Source: CBDBBY01 sp965205055 (GTDB lineage Bacteria > Pseudomonadota > Alphaproteobacteria > Rhodobacterales > Rhodobacteraceae). Taken from it: a DNA stretch of 64,000 bases. Both the position numbers and the translations under genes were made by a program. The notes below the pieces were generated by a model, which saw only the letters and a list, made by a program, of their open reading frames with translations, searched no databases and was not told the DNA's origin. The stretch lies in NCBI GenBank assembly GCA_965205055.1, contig OZ242030.1:3720001-3784000 (forward strand), read 5' to 3'. Every line of letters starts with the position of its first letter. Position 1 is the stretch's first letter. Shown here one piece after another: positions 53,635 through 61,989 of the stretch.

Positions 53635-54849
53635 ATGCGCAAAGTAGTCGTGGTCGGCGGCGGCCAAGCGGGTCATTCCGTCGTCGCGAAACTGGTCGGT
53701 CTGGGTTTCGACGGCAAGATCTCGTTGATCGCCGAAGAGCCCTGCCGCCCATACCAGCGTCCGCCGCTGTCCAAGAAATATCTTCTGGGAGAGATGGACG
53801 AGGCGCGCCTTTATCTGAAGCCGACGGAGTATTACGGAGAGCATGGCGTCAGGCTGCTTCTAGGGGCGTCGTGCGAGGGAATCGACAGGTCGTCCCGCAC
53901 GGTGGCCGTCGGCGGCGAGACGATTCCATACGATGATCTGGTTCTCGCCACCGGGTCCATCCCGCGCAAACTGCCGGAGGCGATAGGGGGAGCTCTGCCG
54001 GGAGTTCACGTCGTGCGGACGATCGCGGACATCAAGGACATGGCGCCCGATTTTGTGCCGGGCGCCAAAGTTCTCGTCGTCGGCGGCGGCTACATCGGTT
54101 TGGAAGCGGCATCGGCGGCGGTCGCGAAAGGACTGAGCGTTTCCGTGGTCGAAATGGCGGAACGAATTCTTCAACGCGTCGCTGCGTCGGAAACATCGGA
54201 TTTCATTCGCAACCTGCATTTGTCGCGTGGCGTGGAGCTTCTGGAAAGCGTCGGGTTGACCAGATTGCTGGGAGAGAACGAATTGACCGGCGCGCTGCTC
54301 AGCGACGGAACGGAGCTCGACCTCGACATGGCGATCATCGGCGTCGGGATCGTGCCATCGACGGGCTTGGCCGAATCGGCGGGATTGAAGCTCGACAATG
54401 GAATTTGGACCGACGCCAACTGCCGCACGGCTGATCCCGCCATCTGGGCGGCGGGCGATTGCGCTTCTTTTCCGTGGAAGGGAAAGCGGATACGTCTCGA
54501 AAGCGTCCAGAACGCAATAGACCAGGCTGAATGCGTTGCGGAAAACATTATGGGCGCGGAAAAGGAATACCATCCGACGCCTTGGTTCTGGTCGGACCAA
54601 TACGATGCGAAACTGCAGATCGCCGGACTTTGCACGGGCTATGATCGCGTCGTCGTCCGCCCCGGTCGAACGGACGATTCGATAAGCCACTGGTATTACA
54701 GAGGATCGGAACTGCTTGCGGTCGATGCGGTGAACGACTCGAGAGCCTATATGATCGGCAAGCGTTTGCTGGAGACCGGGAAGACCGCAAGCCCCGAAGA
54801 AGCGGCAGATCCGGCCTGCGACCTCAAGTCGCTCTTGCGGCGCTCCTGA
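53635..54849 (+). CDS. FAD-dependent ferredoxin/rubredoxin reductase family protein
   Basis: 404 residues. FAD motif VVVGGGQAGHSVVAKL at the N terminus, RPPLSKKYLLGEMDE, NAD(P)H motif VLVVGGGYIGLEAASAA, the second FAD motif WAAGDCASFPW, and a C-terminal reductase domain (WFWSDQYDAKLQIAGL). The set is typical of putidaredoxin/rhodocoxin-type reductases passing electrons from NADH to a [2Fe-2S] ferredoxin. The electron acceptor is not encoded nearby. It is 18 bases upstream of rsmD. Confidence 0.9.
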   Translation: MRKVVVVGGGQAGHSVVAKLVGLGFDGKISLIAEEPCRPYQRPPLSKKYLLGEMDEARLYLKPTEYYGEHGVRLLLGASCEGIDRSSRTVAVGGETIPYDDLVLATGSIPRKLPEAIGGALPGVHVVRTIADIKDMAPDFVPGAKVLVVGGGYIGLEAASAAVAKGLSVSVVEMAERILQRVAASETSDFIRNLHLSRGVELLESVGLTRLLGENELTGALLSDGTELDLDMAIIGVGIVPSTGLAESAGLKLDNGIWTDANCRTADPAIWAAGDCASFPWKGKRIRLESVQNAIDQAECVAENIMGAEKEYHPTPWFWSDQYDAKLQIAGLCTGYDRVVVRPGRTDDSISHWYYRGSELLAVDAVNDSRAYMIGKRLLETGKTASPEEAADPACDLKSLLRRS

Positions 54850-54867
54850 GTCAAGGCGAAATCGCGG

Positions 54868-55431
54868 ATGCGCATCGGCGCAGGCGACCTCAAGGGGTTG
54901 AGGCTTTCGACCCCGGGCGCGAGGAACTCCGTTGAGGGGCTCAGACCCACCGCGTCGAAAGTTCGAGCAAGCATTTTCGACATGCTGCTGCACGGCATCG
55001 GCGAAGAGTCGGTGGTCGGAACAAGAGTCCTGGACTTGTTCGCGGGGACCGGCGCGATGGGCTTGGAGGCAATTTCAAGAGGAGCCGCGCATGCGATGTT
55101 CATCGACTCCGACCGTCTAGCGGTTCAGCTTGTCCAAAAGAACATCCGTCTGGCCCGGGCGGAGCGCGCAACAATCGTATTGAACGCCGACGCCGCGCGT
55201 CTTCCGGCGAACCGGCGCGCTCCGTTTGATCTGGCATTCATCGATGCGCCGTACGGCTCCGGTCTTGAATCGGGCGCATTGAAGTCTGCTGCCGAGGGAG
55301 GTTGGATTGCGTCAAGGGGAGTCGTGTCGGTTGAGTCCGCAGGAGACTTCGAAACGCCGCCGCCGTTCAAGATTCTCAAACGCCGCAGCTACAGGCGAGC
55401 GAACGTCACACTGCTCGAAATGTGCGACTGA
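54868..55431 (+). CDS. rsmD: 16S rRNA (guanine(966)-N2)-methyltransferase RsmD
   Basis: 187 residues. N terminus MRIGAGDLKGLRLSTPGARN, RPTASKVRASIFDML, SAM motif VLDLFAGTGAMGLEAISRGA and the catalytic-site segment FIDAPYGSG, which has DAPY where most RsmD proteins have DPPY. It methylates G966 of 16S rRNA on the 30S subunit. It follows the FAD reductase gene by 18 bases. Confidence 0.92.
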   Translation: MRIGAGDLKGLRLSTPGARNSVEGLRPTASKVRASIFDMLLHGIGEESVVGTRVLDLFAGTGAMGLEAISRGAAHAMFIDSDRLAVQLVQKNIRLARAERATIVLNADAARLPANRRAPFDLAFIDAPYGSGLESGALKSAAEGGWIASRGVVSVESAGDFETPPPFKILKRRSYRRANVTLLEMCD

Positions 55432-55450
55432 ATTCCAGCGAACAATTGGA

Positions 55451-55918
55451 TCAAGCGGCTATGGCCCCAGCGTCGCCTTCTGTCAGAATTAGGTAGAGCA
55501 GCGCCGGATTGTACGTTGAGCGCAAATTGTTTTGCATCTGCGGATCCCGCAGTTTCCGCGCGATGCTCGCCATGAACTTGAGATAATCGACCGCCGTGTC
55601 CTCAGGCGCGAAGAGCGCGAAAACCAAGTCGACCAAACGCCGGTCGGGCGACTTGAACTTGACCGGCGTTTTGAGTCTGACGAACAATCCCACCACGCGG
55701 TTGATATCCGCGATTCTCGCGTGCGGAATCGCGACGCCATGGCCTAGGCCGGTCGAGACGTCTTTCTCCCGATTTTCAAGGGCCTCTGTCGCGGAATTCG
55801 CGTTGATTCCGTATGTCTCCGACGCGAGCGTTCCGATCCGGAGCAGGAGTTTTTCCCTGGACAGACTCGCACGGATCGAGCAAACCGCGTCGGGAGAAAG
55901 GATTTTGACAAGGTCCAT
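55451..55918 (-). CDS. ptsN: PTS IIA-like nitrogen-regulatory protein PtsN
   Basis: 155 residues, EIIA-Ntr fold. The phosphorylatable His is in GHGVAIPHARI (H66), flanked by ENREKDVSTGLG. C-terminal helix DYLKFMASIARKLRDPQ. It takes phosphate from NPr and regulates potassium and other transport. It lies 27 bases downstream of hpf on the same strand. Confidence 0.94.
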   Translation of the reverse strand: MDLVKILSPDAVCSIRASLSREKLLLRIGTLASETYGINANSATEALENREKDVSTGLGHGVAIPHARIADINRVVGLFVRLKTPVKFKSPDRRLVDLVFALFAPEDTAVDYLKFMASIARKLRDPQMQNNLRSTYNPALLYLILTEGDAGAIAA

Positions 55919-55944
55919 ACGCCAGCATGCTCGATAGTGAGATT

Positions 55945-56526
55945 TCAGCCCGAATTCCTTGGGTCGATCCAGCCGATGTTGCCGTCCTCGCGCACGTACA
56001 CGACGTTTACGTTTCCATGCGCTTGATTCTTGAAGACAAGAACCGGGGCATTCGCCAGTTCCATCTGCATCACGGCCTCTGCGACCGTAAGCAGCGGGAC
56101 TCTTGATTCGATTTCAGCGACGATGACAGGGTGCGGCGGACCGGTTTCTCCGGGTTCGTCGGCATCGTGGGGAGATGCCAGAATGTATGAGGTCGCCTCG
56201 AAAGACTCCACGGGCTTGGCTCGATGCGCGTGATGATTTTTCAGCCGGCGCTTATGTCTGCGCAGCTGCTTTTCCATTTTTTCACAGCATGAATCGAATG
56301 CCGCGTAGATTTCCACTTCTTTCGACTTCGCTTGCGCATGGAGTCCGGTCGACAAATGGACGGTCGTCTCGCAGAGGTATTCGTGGGCGTCGTGCGCGAA
56401 GGTGACGCCGGCTTCAATGGGGCGCTCGGCGTATTTCGATATGATCGCGTCCAGCTGCTCGCTGACGTGCGTCTTCAAGGCTTCGCCGATGTCGATATGC
56501 CGGCCGCTTATGCTGATGCGCATCAT
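55945..56526 (-). CDS. hpf: Long-form ribosome hibernation promoting factor HPF
   Basis: 193 residues from ATG 56526 (or ATG 56523), with GGAGGA immediately upstream. N-terminal YfiA/HPF domain (RISISGRHIDIGEALKTHVSEQ, GVTFAHDAHEYLCETTVHLS) and a C-terminal dimerisation domain (AEAVMQMELANAPVLVFKNQ...GNIGWIDP). It dimerises ribosomes into 100S particles in stationary phase. Its ancestral upstream neighbour is probably lptB; the two are now separated by a 3.37-kb element inserted about 150 bases before this start, which may have changed its promoter. Confidence 0.94.
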   Translation of the reverse strand: MMRISISGRHIDIGEALKTHVSEQLDAIISKYAERPIEAGVTFAHDAHEYLCETTVHLSTGLHAQAKSKEVEIYAAFDSCCEKMEKQLRRHKRRLKNHHAHRAKPVESFEATSYILASPHDADEPGETGPPHPVIVAEIESRVPLLTVAEAVMQMELANAPVLVFKNQAHGNVNVVYVREDGNIGWIDPRNSG

Positions 56527-56675
56527 TCCTCCGCACTCTGTTCCGCGCACCGTCCGCAGGTTCGGCATTTCCGCTGCTTCGCACGCGAGGCTGACGCCCG
56601 TCCGCAGCGCGAATCAGCTTCCGGGCGGTCCAGCTCCGCCTTTAGGCGCAATTCGTGAAATTGTCATCAATGGAA

Positions 56676-56684
56676 TTCGACGCG
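56676..56684 (+). repeat. Left 9-bp target-site duplication TTCGACGCG
   Basis: TTCGACGCG directly abuts the left terminal repeat at 56685 and is identical to 60059-60067. Confidence 0.9.
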
Positions 56685-56704
56685 GGGTGCATCCCGTACT
56701 TTTT

Positions 56705-56860
56705 GTTCAGGCAGGATGCCGCTGGTCGAAAGCCAAAGCCAACGCCCTGCTCGCCGCAAATGCTGCTTGGAAAACAACCGCAGGCCAGCAATCATCGATT
56801 GGAGGGGTCGTCGCGCCGCTCGCTTCCCCTCGAGCACTCAATACCATGGAGCAAGCGGAA
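56705..56860 (+). pseudogene. ISKra4 transposase 3' fragment inside the element
   Basis: CRWSKAKANALLA followed, after a frameshift, by KCCLENNR-like sequence corresponds to the transposase C terminus of the copy at 44.3 kb. It runs on the plus strand, opposite to the orientation implied by the adjacent terminal repeat, so the element interior is rearranged. Confidence 0.65.
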
Positions 56861-57088
56861 TGATAGTTGCCGAAGAGCGGAGCCGGACACCATGAATGCC
56901 GTCCATCCCTGCGAGGCGGGCCTCGAAACCGGTCTTGTATGAGTTTGCCGGTCGCTGCTGCTCCGCCTCGACGCCCGGGCCATCAAGCCACTCCCAGTTC
57001 GGTTTCAACAACCTCTTCACCCGAACGCGGCAGTCTGCCAGCGTCGCCAGCCTTGATTGAAATCGGCAGCGAGACCGGCGCTTCAAGT

Positions 57089-58084
57089 TTAACGATTTCC
57101 CCGATTCGAATAGGTCTTCAGCCACTCCACCACTGCGCGAAGCTGGTCGAAGGCTTCAATCGACTCGCCTCTTTCGTGAAGTCTTTTCGCTTCAGCGACG
57201 CGATTGGGCACGCGAAGACGATGAAGGACATTTCCCAATACGCGACAATCGTCAAGGAACAAATCATCGGGGCGAGCAAAGGGGATGATGTGGTAGCACA
57301 GCATTTTTGTCACTGGCCTCGGACTGAACCAACGATCCAGAAAAACCTCGCTTAAATGCCCTTGAAGCGACTTATCCTTCCAGTTTCGCCCTGTCGCCAC
57401 CTGTCCGGCGGCCAGCAGAAAGCCGGGAAGCCTATCGCGATGAAGGCGCGCGGCGAATACGTCTATCTGATCATCTTTCGGATTGTCGGGTGCGCCCGCA
57501 GCCGGTTGAAACGTTCCGTCGCGCAGCACTTCCCAGATTTCAGCAAGCTTCGTGCGGAAGTTGGTTTTGTCAGGACGGGGATATCCAAAAGACCACGCTC
57601 GCCCATTCACCTCAGCCGCCAGCGACGCTGTCGCAAAATATTGGAAATATTTCCGGAGATCCAAGATCTCGTCGTCAGAAGGATAAACTTGCGACCCGTC
57701 AAGGATTGGCGACATTGATTTCAGATTGGAAAGTACTAGGGAAAGCAGATACGCCGCGTTTCCATGAGAAGGCTCTTGGTTGGCATACTCCAAAACATCT
57801 CCGTTTCCGTCCAACGTAAAAGGATATGAAGCGCCAAGCGCGCATCGTCGACTATCGATTCTCCCGACTGCACCGGATACAATTTTTTCCCGCTCAGTCA
57901 TTTCTTCATCTATCTCATTGTATTCATCTTCGGAACCTATCTCGGTTGCGTCAATCAGATCTTTTGTGGTAGCTCTGTTTTGATCGGAAAAGAAAGCTGT
58001 CAACTCAAGATAATCTGCGGCTAGATCAAAGTTCGGATTTTGGCGGTTTATTTCATCATGGGGAAAATACAATTTAATTGTCAC
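57089..58084 (-). CDS. Putative PD-(D/E)xK-type nuclease, cargo gene 2
   Basis: 331 residues from a GTG at 58084 with AAGGAAG seven bases upstream; an ATG at 58102 would add six residues. No named family recognised with certainty. The C-terminal third contains DDQIDVFAARLHRDRLPG followed by GQVATGRNWKDKS: a carboxylate, then a G-Q-x-A-T-G-x-N-W stretch with a Lys, a pattern of Mrr/restriction-type PD-(D/E)xK nucleases. The N-terminal part is mixed alpha/beta with an acidic stretch (SEDEYNEIDEEMTERE). It overlaps the ParB-like gene by 11 bases, so the two are translated together. Being cargo of a transposable element, next to a ParB-like partner, it may be a defence nuclease; this is inference. 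Confidence 0.5.
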   Translation of the reverse strand: MTIKLYFPHDEINRQNPNFDLAADYLELTAFFSDQNRATTKDLIDATEIGSEDEYNEIDEEMTEREKIVSGAVGRIDSRRCALGASYPFTLDGNGDVLEYANQEPSHGNAAYLLSLVLSNLKSMSPILDGSQVYPSDDEILDLRKYFQYFATASLAAEVNGRAWSFGYPRPDKTNFRTKLAEIWEVLRDGTFQPAAGAPDNPKDDQIDVFAARLHRDRLPGFLLAAGQVATGRNWKDKSLQGHLSEVFLDRWFSPRPVTKMLCYHIIPFARPDDLFLDDCRVLGNVLHRLRVPNRVAEAKRLHERGESIEAFDQLRAVVEWLKTYSNRGNR

Positions 58085-59231
58085 GGCCGTCTTCCTTGGC
58101 ATCACGGTGTTTTTTACTCATTTGACCGAATATTGATTGCGCGGTTTCAGAAATATCTTCGGCTATATTCATAAGATACTGATCATGTCCGTCAAAGCCA
58201 CGCAAACTGAACGATATTTCGTGAAGCATGCTGCGAGCTCGGATAAGCGATTCTGAAAAAGTCGCGGCGGCGGGCCGGGTGCTTCTATGTGCCTCCGCCA
58301 GAGTGCCGCCCGCCCGGAGAATGTGGAGACCTTCGCCGCTCTCAAGTATTTCGCCAAGATGCTTAATTCCGGGATTTAGCGATTGGATGACCGGTTCCCG
58401 GTCGTCCTCTTTGGAGCCGTAGATCCAGACCAGCAATTCTCGAAGCCGTTCAAGCTTATCCGCAGGAACCGGCTCGGGCTGCGGGTCAAATCCCGACCAT
58501 GCGGACCCCATCCCCAAGTAGGTCATGTAAGAAGCGCGAGCCAGAGCAGTATAAAGATAGGAAAAGTTGAACTTGATGGTTTTTCGATCCGAGACAGAAA
58601 AAACACCTTCACTTTCAGCTTGCTCCAGAACATAGATCGCTGCAACCATTCGCTTGATCGTGGCATGCCAGTCGCCGATCTTTTCGGATATGGCTTCAAG
58701 CGAGATGCCTGACCGGCACCACTCCGCTGCGAACTTGGCCTTGGCGTAAGACTCCCATCTGGCAGCGCCGTTTATGTGTTTGAAGCCAATAAACGAACGA
58801 GCCGCATCGCGATCCGGAACGCGATAAACGGAAACTTCCGACAGAGTTGCCAGCGCCGTCGCGGCTATCTCGGGAACGTTAATCTTCAAACGCTCTTTCT
58901 TGGCGACGGCTTCAACAACCGCTGGTTCACGAAACAGTCGGATGGCGGCAAGCCTGCGGTTGCCTTCAAGAACCGTGAATTTCTGATCGGCGGCATCCAA
59001 CAGGACAATCAAAGGTTCAATGTCCATATAACCATTGGCAGCGATCGACTGAAGCAAGTCGCCAAGCCCCTCGCCGCGATATATTTGCGCGATGATACTT
59101 TCTTCTGCCATGCAGTCGCTTTTGCCTGCCAAGCGGGGATTCTTCCGGTCGAGTTTCAGGAAATCGACGTTTATCTTCGTCGCTTCACTGAACGAGACAT
59201 CGGATGGATCTCGAGTTGCAGCCTCAGTCAT
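58074..59231 (-). CDS. ParB/Srx-fold protein, cargo gene 1
   Basis: 385 residues from the ATG at 59231 (GGAG seven to eight bases upstream); an upstream start at 59249 is less likely. The N-terminal domain (about 15-105) shows the ParB/sulfiredoxin fold signature FTVLEGNRRLAAIRLF, with KNPRLAGKSD and SIAANGYMDIEPLIVL before it. The rest is helical, with a helix-turn-helix-like ISLEAISEKIGDWHATIKRM and a long C-terminal helical region. ParB-fold domains bind or hydrolyse nucleotides (CTPase, nuclease or ATPase) and occur in DNA-modification and defence systems. No ParA and no parS-like repeats are present, so it is unlikely to be a partition protein. It is followed, with 11-base overlap, by the putative nuclease. 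Confidence 0.65.
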   Translation of the reverse strand: MTEAATRDPSDVSFSEATKINVDFLKLDRKNPRLAGKSDCMAEESIIAQIYRGEGLGDLLQSIAANGYMDIEPLIVLLDAADQKFTVLEGNRRLAAIRLFREPAVVEAVAKKERLKINVPEIAATALATLSEVSVYRVPDRDAARSFIGFKHINGAARWESYAKAKFAAEWCRSGISLEAISEKIGDWHATIKRMVAAIYVLEQAESEGVFSVSDRKTIKFNFSYLYTALARASYMTYLGMGSAWSGFDPQPEPVPADKLERLRELLVWIYGSKEDDREPVIQSLNPGIKHLGEILESGEGLHILRAGGTLAEAHRSTRPAAATFSESLIRARSMLHEISFSLRGFDGHDQYLMNIAEDISETAQSIFGQMSKKHRDAKEDGRDN

Positions 59232-59842
59232 TTTCTTTGCTCCGCGCAAGTTTCTTGCTTACCTCGACAAAGATCGTCTTTTCCTCTTCAAATGCCTGCC
59301 GGCTATTCGCCTGTTTCCACACTCCATAGCGAAGCCAGAGGCGACCCTCGCGCTCCTCGACCGATCAGCTTGGCCAGCGCACCTTGATCTGGATGCGCCA
59401 TGCATCATTGATCCGGCGCAACGGGCACGGGCATGCATCTCCAAAAGTAGGGTTCAGACGTCCATGATGGTTGACCCAAATATTGCTCGCTTGATTTTCT
59501 GTCCCCGCCCGATCTACGCAAATGTGCTAAAAACCACTGGCCCAATTGATCATCCGTTCGTGATTGTAAACTAGATCGCAGCGCACGCAACAAACAAATC
59601 CGCTGCAAGCGCTGATACAAGCAAACTGCTTTTCTTTCAAATTTGATTTGCATTTAGCGCTGCTCGTACTCCAAGCGAAACATCCGATCTGCTCTCGCTC
59701 TTATTTCGGTTTTCGTTGACTGTTTTCAATTTCCCCATCGACCATTTCAATTCAGCACGAAAAATTCGGAAGCCTCTTAAGCGGTCGAATGGCGTCGGCA
59801 CTGAGGTTTTCAAGCTACTGCAGAAATGAAAATCATTAAAGT
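59232..59842. other. 610-base gap upstream of cargo genes
   Basis: No supportable gene; two short minus-strand frames without motifs. It should contain the promoter of the ParB-like/nuclease operon. A longer frame over 58776-59387 on the plus strand is a shadow. Confidence 0.45.
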
Positions 59843-60058
59843 TCAACCTGCTGCATGCGCCAAGAGACTGAAGCCCGTCCACACTAGGATTTTGCTCCGA
59901 ACCGTGCGGGGCGCCCGACGTTCGCGGGTCTTCGGCAACCGTCCAGAGACCGGTTCATGCTGAACCGCGCAGCCCGCGATTGCAACCCTCGGAACGCCGA
60001 AATCGGACAAGGCGCGAAACCGCAAAACAGACTTCACCAAAAGACGCGAGACGCACCC
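59843..60058 (-). repeat. Inverted ISKra4 5' block at element end
   Basis: Read on the minus strand, TTTCGCGCC, TGTCCGATTTCGGCG, TCCGAGGGTT, CGGTTCAGCATG and GGTTGCCGAAGACC appear in the same order as at 43.77-43.86 kb. This is the 5' part of the element including its left terminal repeat, ending at 60058. Confidence 0.75.
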
Positions 60059-60067
60059 TTCGACGCG
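60059..60067 (+). repeat. Right 9-bp target-site duplication TTCGACGCG
   Basis: Identical to 56676-56684 and directly next to the end of the element at 60058. Together they prove that the intervening 3.37 kb was inserted as a unit. Confidence 0.9.
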
Positions 60068-60124
60068 CCGCCCTGTTTCGGCATCATTGGGAGGAGTGCT
60101 CGTCGGATCAATTCGCGGACCCTC

Positions 60125-60877
60125 TCAAGCCGTCGGAAAGTCGTGGCCGAGATAGACGTTTCGGGCAACCGGATCGTTCATGATCTCTTTCGGCGAGCCT
60201 TCCGCGCAGATGGCGCCTTCGTGCATGACGTAAGCCCGATCGACAAGGGCAAGCGTATCCCGCGCATTGTGGTCGGTGATCAGGATGCCGATATTCCTGT
60301 TCTTCAGCTTTCCCACAAGTTTGCGGATGTCGCCGACCGCGATCGGGTCGATTCCCGCGAACGGCTCGTCGAGCAGAACGTAATTCGGCCTTGCGGCGAG
60401 GCAGCGGGCGATTTCGGCGCGCCGCCTTTCGCCTCCCGACAAGACGGTGCCTTTCGTGTCCCGCACATGAGAAATCGAAAAGTCCGCCAGCAGCTCTTCA
60501 AGCCGCTCGCGCCTTTCGGATTTGTCTGCGATCCATAGCTCGAGAACCGAGAGTATGTTGTCCTCCACGGACAGCCCCCGGAAGATCGATATCTCCTGCG
60601 GGAGATAACCGAGGCCGAGCCGCGCCCTCCGGTACATCGGCAAGTGCGTCGCATCCAGGCCGTCGATAAGGACCTTCCCGGAATCGGTCGCGAGCAGGCC
60701 GGCGATCGCATAAAAGCAGGTTGTTTTCCCCGCTCCGTTGGGGCCGAGCAATCCGACGATTTCGCCTTGATTTAGCAACAAGCTGACATCGCGGACGATG
60801 GGCTTTCCGCGGATGGCTTTCGTGAGATGGTTGGCCCGGAGACTTCCGTCGCCGCGCCGTCCGGACTCGGACATCAC
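60125..60877 (-). CDS. lptB: LPS export ABC transporter ATPase LptB
   Basis: 250 residues. Walker A GPNGAGKTTCF, signature VLSGGERRRAEIARCLA, Walker B YVLLDEPFAGIDP and H-loop ILITDHN. LptB powers the LptFG permease to move LPS across the inner membrane. It overlaps lptA by 4 bases (ATGA) and is the last gene of kdsD-lptC-lptA-lptB; hpf and ptsN probably followed it before the 3.37-kb insertion. Confidence 0.96.
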   Translation of the reverse strand: MMSESGRRGDGSLRANHLTKAIRGKPIVRDVSLLLNQGEIVGLLGPNGAGKTTCFYAIAGLLATDSGKVLIDGLDATHLPMYRRARLGLGYLPQEISIFRGLSVEDNILSVLELWIADKSERRERLEELLADFSISHVRDTKGTVLSGGERRRAEIARCLAARPNYVLLDEPFAGIDPIAVGDIRKLVGKLKNRNIGILITDHNARDTLALVDRAYVMHEGAICAEGSPKEIMNDPVARNVYLGHDFPTA

Positions 60878-61371
60878 TCTCCGCTTGCGTCTATTGTCGC
60901 GCTTGCGGAACCAGTCAATCTGCTTTCGCCTGTCTCGACATTGTATGACAAGCTTTCGCCCGAAAGCGTTGAGTCTTCCGTGCGGAATATGACGTTTCCG
61001 TTCAACTCGATGATATTGTTCGCGACAGTGTACATGCCGGTTTCCGCAGTCGCGACTCCGCCGTCCGAGGTGATCTCGAGGTTTCCCGTGGCGACCAGGT
61101 AGTCGATCTCCGAAATATTGTCCTCGACAGCATAAACCTGCACGGTGTCCGCAGATATCGTCAAGCCCTCTTGCGAAACCACCACGCTGCCGCTGAATGT
61201 CGACACGCCGCGCTCCCGCTCGAAAACGACCCGGCTTGCTGTGATCGTGATCTCATTCTGATTCTCTTGTTCGTCGGCCGAATTGAAGACAAGCTTCATT
61301 GAACCTTCTTGGGCGATGGCCGGCAATGCGGCGACGAGCAATGCAGCTGCGAATTTCAGGAGGATCGACAT
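60874..61371 (-). CDS. lptA: LPS transport periplasmic protein LptA
   Basis: 165 residues. A signal peptide (LLKFAAALLVAALPAIA) is followed by an OstA/LptA beta-jellyroll: NEITITASRVVFERERGVSTFSG, VVSQEGLTISADTVQVYAVE, and GGVATAETGMYTVANNIIELNG. It bridges LptC and LptD for LPS transport across the periplasm. Overlaps lptB by 4 bases; 12 bases after lptC. Confidence 0.9.
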   Translation of the reverse strand: MSILLKFAAALLVAALPAIAQEGSMKLVFNSADEQENQNEITITASRVVFERERGVSTFSGSVVVSQEGLTISADTVQVYAVEDNISEIDYLVATGNLEITSDGGVATAETGMYTVANNIIELNGNVIFRTEDSTLSGESLSYNVETGESRLTGSASATIDASGE

Positions 61372-61383
61372 TGGCGCTCTCTT

Positions 61384-61989
61384 TCATTTGTCGGGCAAAC
61401 TGTAAACCACAATCACGTTCCGGCTGAACACCAGATGGCTTGACGGCTCCTTTCCGTCGCGTCGGTCGACAGCCAGAATCCGCATCAGATCCGCCTGGCC
61501 CCAGCCTCCGGGAAACAGGAAGTGCACTCCATCGACGCTATTGATCCGGGTCCGGTCAAGAGAGAAACGGAATCCTTCCGCCCTTATTTCAAATTCATCG
61601 CCGGCGGAAAGAACGGCATCGCCTGAAATCCGCGCCGACTTGGCGACCGGATCGATCGATCCTTCCCGAGCTTCCGCCTGATAGGACGTTCCATCTCTGG
61701 TGGTAAGGGAAACTTGAATGCCGGTCGCATCCGATCGGGCAGTTTCCGACAGAGAAGCGTTTATGGTTGTCGTGTCGACCATGATCGTCGCGCCGTCATC
61801 GGTCAAGCCTGCGAACCGTCCTTCCGTAATGCTGTTTCCGGAGCTTGTCTCATTCTCCTGCCCGAGCGGGGCTATGGCATCGGGTTTTCGGATTGAGAAA
61901 ACGACGAGCAGCGCAAGCAATGCCAATGCGAAGGCCGCGAGCGTCCTCGGGCGCAGCGGCGCCCTGCCGGGGTTGCGGTGAACTCTCAT
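61384..61989 (-). CDS. lptC: LPS export protein LptC
   Basis: 201 residues from the ATG at 61989, which overlaps the kdsD stop (ATGA); a start at 62010 is possible but lies inside kdsD. One N-terminal membrane anchor (TLAAFALALLALLVVFSI), then a periplasmic LptC fold (ARISGDAVLSAGDEFEIRAEGFRFSL, VFSRNVIVVYSLPDK). It receives LPS from LptFG and passes it to LptA. Confidence 0.87.
   Translation of the reverse strand: MRVHRNPGRAPLRPRTLAAFALALLALLVVFSIRKPDAIAPLGQENETSSGNSITEGRFAGLTDDGATIMVDTTTINASLSETARSDATGIQVSLTTRDGTSYQAEAREGSIDPVAKSARISGDAVLSAGDEFEIRAEGFRFSLDRTRINSVDGVHFLFPGGWGQADLMRILAVDRRDGKEPSSHLVFSRNVIVVYSLPDK

Larger units (their letters stand above)
56685..60058 (-). mobile_element. 3.37-kb ISKra4-type element carrying a ParB-like/nuclease pair
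   Basis: The ends are imperfect inverted repeats: GGGTGCATCCCGTACTTTTT at 56685 and, on the other strand, GGGTGCGTCTCGCGTCTTTT at 60058. They match the termini of the better preserved copy near 44.4 kb (GGGTGCGTCTCACGGTTTTT on the minus strand). A perfect 9-bp direct repeat TTCGACGCG lies immediately outside both ends, so the whole 3374 bp entered as one transposition event between hpf and lptB. Inside: a transposase 3' fragment in plus orientation, two overlapping minus-strand cargo genes, a 600-base gap and an inverted 5' block of the element. No intact transposase is present, so movement would need help in trans. Confidence 0.85.
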
